From an uncultured Lachnospiraceae bacterium (GTDB taxonomy: Bacteria > Bacillota > Clostridia > Lachnospirales > Lachnospiraceae): a stretch of 11,069 nt of DNA. Location: the NCBI GenBank assembly GCA_947651335.1, contig CANSYV010000020.1:1-11069 (forward strand), read 5' to 3'. The notes under the pieces were generated by a model. The model saw nothing but the letters and a program-made list of their open reading frames with translations. It ran no database searches and was not told where the DNA came from. Both the position numbers and the translations under genes were made by a program. Of the stretch, positions 7,283 through 11,069 are shown one piece after another (position 1 is the stretch's first letter; each line of letters opens with the position of its first letter).

Positions 7283-8332
7283 ATGAGCGCAAAAGAAATC
7301 ATACAGTCATATGACGGGCCCAGGCTGCGGATCATGGAAGTCTGCGGAACCCATACCCATGAGATTTTCCGTCTGGGAATCCGCAGTCTCCTGCCGGAAT
7401 CCATTGAGTTGATTTCCGGCCCGGGCTGTCCGGTCTGTGTCACCCCTGTGGGTTATATTGACGAGGCGGTGATGCTGGCGCTGGAACACGGGGCGGTGAT
7501 TTGCACTTTCGGTGATCTGATCCGTGTTCCGGGGACGAAAGTGAGTCTGGCAGGAGCCAGAGCCGAGGGAGCTTCGCTGCGGGTGGTGTATTCTCCTTTG
7601 GACGCAGTGGAATTTGCAAAGGGAAATCCTGAGAAACAGGTGGTTTTTCTGGCAGTGGGCTTTGAAACCACCACACCGGCTTCCTGTCTGGCGGTGAAAA
7701 AGGCAAAGGAGGCCGGGCTGAAGAATTTTTCCCTGCTGGTGGCAAACAAGACTATGCCAAACGCTTACCAGGCGTTAAAAGGCAGTGCGGATGCCTTTCT
7801 CTACCCAGGGCATGTACACGCAATTATAGGCAACAGCCTGTGTGAGAAACTGGCCCAAGAGGACGGGATTTCCGGGGTGGTTACAGGATTTACCGCAAAA
7901 GAACTGCTGGAGGCCCTGGCAGTGGTGGTGGAAAAATCGAAAGAGGGAAAACCGTTTTTCCAGAATTGTTACCCCAGGGTGGTGAGAGAGGAAGGAAATC
8001 CAGCCGCCCAGAAAGTAATCGCGGAAGTGATGGAAAGCTGTGACTCCGAGTGGAGAGGTCTGGGTGTGATACCGGGCTCTGGACAGCGGCTGAGAGAAGA
8101 ATACAAAGACTGGGATGCCCGTATAAAATTCCAGCTTCCAAAAGTGGAGGGCAGAAGCAATCCCGCATGCCGGTGCGGGGAAGTGCTCCAGGGAAAATGC
8201 AGGCCGTCTGACTGTAAAGTATTTGGAAAAGGCTGCACGCCCCAGCATCCCATCGGGGCCTGTATGGTGTCAAATGAAGGGGCATGTTCGGCATATTACC
8301 AGTACGGCGGAAACATTCAGGAGGGAATGTGA
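7283..8332 (+). CDS. hypD: Hydrogenase maturation Fe-S protein HypD
   Basis: HypD is an Fe-S scaffold protein that, with HypC, assembles the Fe(CN)2CO unit and supplies electrons for cyanide transfer. Conserved elements are MEVCGTHTHEIFR (Cys21), GPGCPVCVTP with the CxxC redox pair Cys49/Cys52, and GFETTTPA. The Cys-rich C-terminus has CRCGEVLQGKC, PSDCKVFGKGC and IGACMVSNEGAC, which bind the [4Fe-4S] cluster. The ATG at 7283 is preferred because AGGGAG at 7271-7276 lies six bases upstream. An upstream GTG at 7265, overlapping the hypC stop, would add six residues (M-K-R-E-T-K). With the ATG the protein has 349 residues, somewhat shorter at the N-terminus than E. coli HypD (373). The stop is one base from the hypE ATG. 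Confidence 0.96.
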   Translation: MSAKEIIQSYDGPRLRIMEVCGTHTHEIFRLGIRSLLPESIELISGPGCPVCVTPVGYIDEAVMLALEHGAVICTFGDLIRVPGTKVSLAGARAEGASLRVVYSPLDAVEFAKGNPEKQVVFLAVGFETTTPASCLAVKKAKEAGLKNFSLLVANKTMPNAYQALKGSADAFLYPGHVHAIIGNSLCEKLAQEDGISGVVTGFTAKELLEALAVVVEKSKEGKPFFQNCYPRVVREEGNPAAQKVIAEVMESCDSEWRGLGVIPGSGQRLREEYKDWDARIKFQLPKVEGRSNPACRCGEVLQGKCRPSDCKVFGKGCTPQHPIGACMVSNEGACSAYYQYGGNIQEGM

Positions 8333-8333
8333 T

Positions 8334-9338
8334 ATGGAGAAAGTAGTAACACTTGCCCACGGGGCAGGGGGAAAACAGACAGCGGAATTAATCGACCAGG
8401 TATTTAAGGCCCATTTTTCCAACCCTGAATTTACGGCGGACGATGCCGCTGTTCTGGATGTGGGAGACGGGAAAATCGCCATGAGCACCGATGGATTTAT
8501 CGTCTCTCCCTATGAGTTCAATGGGGGGAATATTGGGAAGCTGAGTATCTGCGGCACTGTGAATGACCTGGCGTGCATGGGGGCGAAACCTCTTTACCTC
8601 ACCTGTTCCTTTGTCATTGAGGAGGGCTTTCCGCTGGAGAAGCTGGAAACAATTGCTTCCTATATGGAAAAGACAGCTGCGGAAGCCGGTGTGAAAATTG
8701 TGGCCGGGGATACGAAAGTGGCAGGAAAGGGCCAGGTGGACCATATTTTTATCACCACCACAGGGGTGGGGAAAATGCAGGAAGGGGTTCACACGTCAGG
8801 GGCGTTTGCCAAACCAGGGGATGCGGTGATTGTCACCGGAGATATTGGGCGCCACGGCTGTACCATTTTGCTGGCCAGGGAAGACCTGGGTATTGACGCG
8901 GATGTAAAAAGTGACTGCGCGCCTCTGTGGGGGACGGTGGAGTCTATGCTGGAGACCACTAAAGATATCCATGTCATCCGGGATGCCACAAGAGGAGGCG
9001 TGGGTACCGTACTCTATGAGATTGCGGCGGAGAGCCATGTGGGAATCCGGCTGGACGCAGAGAAGATTCCCGTGGAAGGAGCTGTGCAGGGAGTGTGCAG
9101 TATGCTGGGACTGGACCCGCTGTATCTGGCCAATGAGGGGACTTTGGTGGTATTTGCCCCGCAAAAGGAGGCAGCGGCGCTGGTGGAGACACTGCGAAAA
9201 GGAAAGTATTCGAAACATGCGGCGGTTATCGGAGAAGTGACAGATACCATGCCGGGAAAGGTTACGGTGAAAACGGAGATCGGGTCGGAGACACTGCTTC
9301 CTTTGCCGGGAGGGGAATTGCTGCCCAGAATCTGCTGA
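8334..9338 (+). CDS. hypE: Hydrogenase maturation protein HypE (thiocarbamate dehydratase)
   Basis: HypE accepts a carbamoyl group from HypF on its C-terminal Cys and dehydrates it with ATP to thiocyanate, the source of the CN ligands. The 334 residues start MEKVVTLAHGAGGK and show the ATP-binding PurM/AIR-synthase fold signatures: DDAAVLDVGDG, then GTVNDLACMGAKP, then GDTKV and RDATRGGVG. The protein ends in PRIC, the diagnostic carbamoylation tail, with Cys334 as the final residue, so it looks functional. The frame is open upstream to 8223, but that would run through the hypD C-terminus. The ATG at 8334 has AGGAGGG (8319-8325) eight bases before it and matches the family N-terminus. It is the last hyp gene here; no hypA or hypB follows. 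Confidence 0.97.
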   Translation: MEKVVTLAHGAGGKQTAELIDQVFKAHFSNPEFTADDAAVLDVGDGKIAMSTDGFIVSPYEFNGGNIGKLSICGTVNDLACMGAKPLYLTCSFVIEEGFPLEKLETIASYMEKTAAEAGVKIVAGDTKVAGKGQVDHIFITTTGVGKMQEGVHTSGAFAKPGDAVIVTGDIGRHGCTILLAREDLGIDADVKSDCAPLWGTVESMLETTKDIHVIRDATRGGVGTVLYEIAAESHVGIRLDAEKIPVEGAVQGVCSMLGLDPLYLANEGTLVVFAPQKEAAALVETLRKGKYSKHAAVIGEVTDTMPGKVTVKTEIGSETLLPLPGGELLPRIC

Positions 9339-9373
9339 TAGGCTTCGCGATTATCTGGATGTAAGAGGAGTAT

Positions 9374-10711
9374 ATGAGAGAATTTAGGAAATATTTGGTT
9401 TTGGTGATTTTATTTGGGGTGTGTTTTTTTCCGGTGAAGGCTGTCTGGGCGTCGGCATCAGAGCCGGAGCCGGCTGTGCCCCGTCTGAGCGCTGAGGAGA
9501 TGACCCTTGCCGTGGGAAAGAGCAAGGTGTTGTCTGTGGACCCGGCGGAGGCAGGCAGTATTTTGTGGAGCAGTTCTGACGAAAAGACCGCATCGGTGAC
9601 GTCTGAGGGAAAAGTTACCGGAGTCAGCGGCGGCAGGGCGGTGATCACAGCCAGTGTCAATGACCTGAATCTGCAATGCCAGGTTACTGTAAAATCTCTG
9701 GGCATAAAGGAAGGCCAGCTGTCTATGAACAAAGGCGGTTCCTATAAGCTGTCATTGGAGAAAAAATATATAACCGGAAATGTCACCTGGAAAAGCACGG
9801 ACAGGAAGATTGCGGGAGTTACTGGCAAGGGAAAGGTGATGGCGAGAAAATACGGGACCGTTACTATCACGGCAAAGGCGGATGGATGTACGGCTTCCTG
9901 TAAGGTGCGGGTAGTCAGGGCCAGCCTCAGCGAATCCCAGGTTTTCATTGGGAGAGGACAGACGAAAAAGCTGAGTATTACCGGGACTTCTAAGAAGGCA
10001 AAATGGTCCAGCGATGCGCCGGAGACTGTCTCTGTCAACAGCAATGGAACCATCAGGGCAAAAAAGGAAGGAAATGCAGTGATTACTGCCAAAATCGGAA
10101 ATATCCTTCTGACATGTAAAGTCACCGTAACCCGCTCTATCTGGAACCATCTGATGAACCAGTACCGGGACGATGGGAAGGTCAAACAGCTTCTGTTTGT
10201 GAAATATACTGGCGGAACCAGGGCAAAAGTGATGCTGTATCAGAAAGAAAATAAAAAGTGGAAAAAAGTTCTCTCCTGTGCAGGGTACGTGGGCAAAAAT
10301 GGAATCGGGCAGACCGTGGAAGGGGTTCCCATCACCCCCACAGGCACGTATAATCTGACGAAAGCTTTTGGAATTCTGAAAAACCCCGGGGCAAAGCTGC
10401 CTTATCTGAGGGTGAATCAGAATCATTACTGGTGTGGAGATGACCTCTATTATAATCAGCTGATTGATATCCGGAAAAAGCCCCATGACTGTGCCGGAGA
10501 GCACTTGATTGATTATGTGCCCAGTTATTATTATGGGATATTCCTGGATTATAATAAGGAATGTGTGAAAGGCAAAGGTTCCGCGATTTTCCTCCACTGC
10601 AAAGGAGTTTTTAATTACACGGAAGGGTGCATTTCGGTGAGTAAGCAGAAAATGATTCAGATTCTGCAGAATGTGGAAAAAGGTGCGAAAATCTGTATTT
10701 ATGCCAAATAA
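9374..10711 (+). CDS. Secreted BIG2-repeat protein with L,D-transpeptidase (YkuD-like) catalytic domain
   Basis: Likely an exported cell-wall enzyme that cross-links or modifies peptidoglycan through a Cys-based L,D-transpeptidase domain. The 445 residues begin with a signal peptide (MREFRKYLVLVILFGVCFFPVKAVWASA; hydrophobic core about 8-20, possible cleavage after Ala26 or Ala28). Three Ig-like BIG2 repeats follow at about 36-106, 113-181 and 184-253, each with a W-x-S-x-D-type turn, a V-x-x-x-G-x-x-x-A-x-x-x-G core and an ITA-x-V-like strand. The C-terminal domain (about 270-445) has PTGTYNL, a common L,D-transpeptidase entry motif. It also has FLHCKG (His408) and TEGCISV with the probable catalytic Cys419. 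This is a variant of the usual SHGC(I/V)R; the Arg two residues after the Cys is replaced by Val421. AGAGGAG at 9364-9370 precedes the ATG. It starts 35 bases after hypE with no terminator visible between, so read-through is possible, although the function looks unrelated. Confidence 0.88.
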   Translation: MREFRKYLVLVILFGVCFFPVKAVWASASEPEPAVPRLSAEEMTLAVGKSKVLSVDPAEAGSILWSSSDEKTASVTSEGKVTGVSGGRAVITASVNDLNLQCQVTVKSLGIKEGQLSMNKGGSYKLSLEKKYITGNVTWKSTDRKIAGVTGKGKVMARKYGTVTITAKADGCTASCKVRVVRASLSESQVFIGRGQTKKLSITGTSKKAKWSSDAPETVSVNSNGTIRAKKEGNAVITAKIGNILLTCKVTVTRSIWNHLMNQYRDDGKVKQLLFVKYTGGTRAKVMLYQKENKKWKKVLSCAGYVGKNGIGQTVEGVPITPTGTYNLTKAFGILKNPGAKLPYLRVNQNHYWCGDDLYYNQLIDIRKKPHDCAGEHLIDYVPSYYYGIFLDYNKECVKGKGSAIFLHCKGVFNYTEGCISVSKQKMIQILQNVEKGAKICIYAK

Positions 10712-10737
10712 GAGGGAATGATTTTTAAGACATACGA

Positions 10738-10776
10738 TTCGGAACTGTGAGTAAACGATTTGCTGACAGTTCCGAA
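10738..10776 (+). promoter_or_regulatory. Long hairpin in the 5' leader of the ATPase gene
   Basis: TTCGGAACTGT (10738-10748) pairs perfectly with ACAGTTCCGAA (10766-10776), giving 11 base pairs. After a G-G mismatch (10749/10765), AGTAAA (10750-10755) pairs with TTTGCT (10759-10764) through one G-T wobble, leaving a CGA loop. There is no T-run afterwards, so it is not a standard intrinsic terminator. The 3' arm can instead pair with AACTGT at 10776-10781. It lies between the L,D-transpeptidase gene and the ribosome site of the ATPase, so it may be a leader control element, an RNA processing site or a mobile palindrome. Which of these is unknown. Confidence 0.75.
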
Positions 10777-10781
10777 ACTGT
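10766..10781 (+). promoter_or_regulatory. Alternative stem competing with the long leader hairpin
   Basis: ACAGTT (10766-10771), CCGA loop (10772-10775), AACTGT (10776-10781) form a perfect six-base stem. It uses the 3' arm of the larger hairpin, so the two folds cannot coexist. The stem ends three bases before the GGAGG of the next gene. A switch between folds could affect access to that site, but the larger fold should be far more stable; this is inference. Confidence 0.45.
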
Positions 10782-10783
10782 CC

Positions 10784-10788
10784 GGAGG
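10784..10788 (+). promoter_or_regulatory. Ribosome binding site GGAGG deciding the ATPase start
   Basis: GGAGG lies six bases before ATG 10795 and three before ATG 10792. The second ATG has the better spacing and is chosen as start. Confidence 0.7.
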
Positions 10789-10794
10789 AAAATG

Positions 10795-11069
10795 ATGAGA
10801 AAAGAATTTAATATCACAGGGCTGTGTGTGCCGAAAAAGCATTATATGGTGAACCTGGACAGCCGTCTGGAACAGATGAAAAAGATGGTGGACAAAGGAA
10901 ATTATTTTACCATTAACCGGGCAAGGCAGTATGGAAAAACCACGACTCTTGCGGCGCTTGCGGATTATCTGAAAGATGAATATATCGTAGTGTTTTTGGA
11001 TTTTCAGGCCATTGGAAGCGCTATGTATGAAAGCGAGAATTCTTTTGCATGTGCGTTTGCTGTCTGTTT
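10795..11069 (+). CDS. AAA_35-like ATPase, N-terminal part (runs off the window)
   Basis: The first 91 or so residues of an AAA-family P-loop ATPase; the 3' end is outside the window. The start reads MRKEFNITGLCVPKKHYMV, followed by a helix with repeated Met/Lys and then YFTINRARQYGKTTTLAALADYL. The last is a Walker A variant (R-x-R-Q-Y-G-K-T-T) typical of the AAA_35/AAA-ATPase-like families common in Lachnospiraceae and Bacteroidales. A beta-strand IVVFLDFQAIG follows. These proteins often have a C-terminal nuclease-like domain, but that part is not visible and the biological role is poorly understood. A leader hairpin and a GGAGG site precede it, so it may be expressed independently of the upstream genes. 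An ATG three bases earlier (10792) is an alternative start. Confidence 0.85.
   Translation, partial: MRKEFNITGLCVPKKHYMVNLDSRLEQMKKMVDKGNYFTINRARQYGKTTTLAALADYLKDEYIVVFLDFQAIGSAMYESENSFACAFAVC

Noticed and set aside
8223..8333. Upstream extension of hypE to 8223
   Set aside because: It would run through the hypD Cys-rich C-terminus. The ATG at 8334 has a strong AGGAGGG site and the family N-terminus.
9339..9373. Promoter or terminator between hypE and the BIG2 gene
   Set aside because: The 35-base gap shows only a ribosome site; no hairpin with a T-run and no convincing -35/-10 pair was seen.
9752..10597. Long antisense open frame (281 codons) within the BIG2/L,D-transpeptidase gene
   Set aside because: The + strand frame has a signal peptide, repeats and a catalytic motif. 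The antisense product has low-complexity, shadow-like composition.
10738..10776. Rho-independent terminator
   Set aside because: The stem is strong but is followed by AACTGTCCGG with no T-run on the + strand.

Overview
The window reads as one tightly packed + strand gene array from an anaerobic Gram-positive of the class Clostridia, most likely a gut-type Lachnospiraceae. This is inference. It rests on strong GGAGG ribosome sites, moderate GC, nitrogenase-like and [NiFe]-hydrogenase maturation proteins, a secreted BIG2-repeat L,D-transpeptidase and an AAA_35-type ATPase. No tRNA, rRNA, insertion sequence, CRISPR array or phage gene was seen, and no gene-free stretch exceeds 100 bases.

Region 1 (1-4717) is a nitrogenase-superfamily cassette in the order D1(partial)-K1-H-D2-K2. 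One NifH-type Fe-protein gene sits between two pairs of NifD/NifK-like component 1 genes. The genes overlap or abut (ATGA overlaps at 445-448 and 3659-3662, a 13-nt overlap at 1608-1620, zero spacing at 2363/2364), so translation is probably coupled. The component 1 proteins lack several hallmarks of true nitrogenase. The position of the first P-cluster cysteine is not cysteine, the third NifK cysteine is replaced by proline, and the FeMo-cofactor histidine position holds Tyr (D1) or Phe (D2). The Fe protein keeps its Walker A motif, switch regions and both cluster cysteines. The cassette therefore looks like an ATP-dependent two-component reductase system of unknown substrate. One DK pair may be a NifEN-like assembly scaffold, or the two pairs may be alternative reductases.

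Region 2 (4701-9338) is hypF-hypC-hypD-hypE, all apparently intact. These proteins build the Fe(CN)2CO group of [NiFe] hydrogenases. hypF starts inside the last codons of K2, which places the hyp genes in the same predicted transcript as the nitrogenase-like genes. No hypA or hypB (nickel insertion) and no hydrogenase structural gene lies within the window. This pairing is the most interesting feature here. The nitrogenase-like enzyme may be linked to hydrogen recycling, or more speculatively may use a Hyp-made iron-cyanide/carbonyl unit.

Region 3 (9374-11069) leaves this theme. It holds a secreted protein with three Ig-like BIG2 repeats and an L,D-transpeptidase-like catalytic domain, then an 83-base intergenic segment with a long hairpin and a mutually exclusive alternative stem, then the 5' part of an AAA_35-like ATPase gene running off the window.
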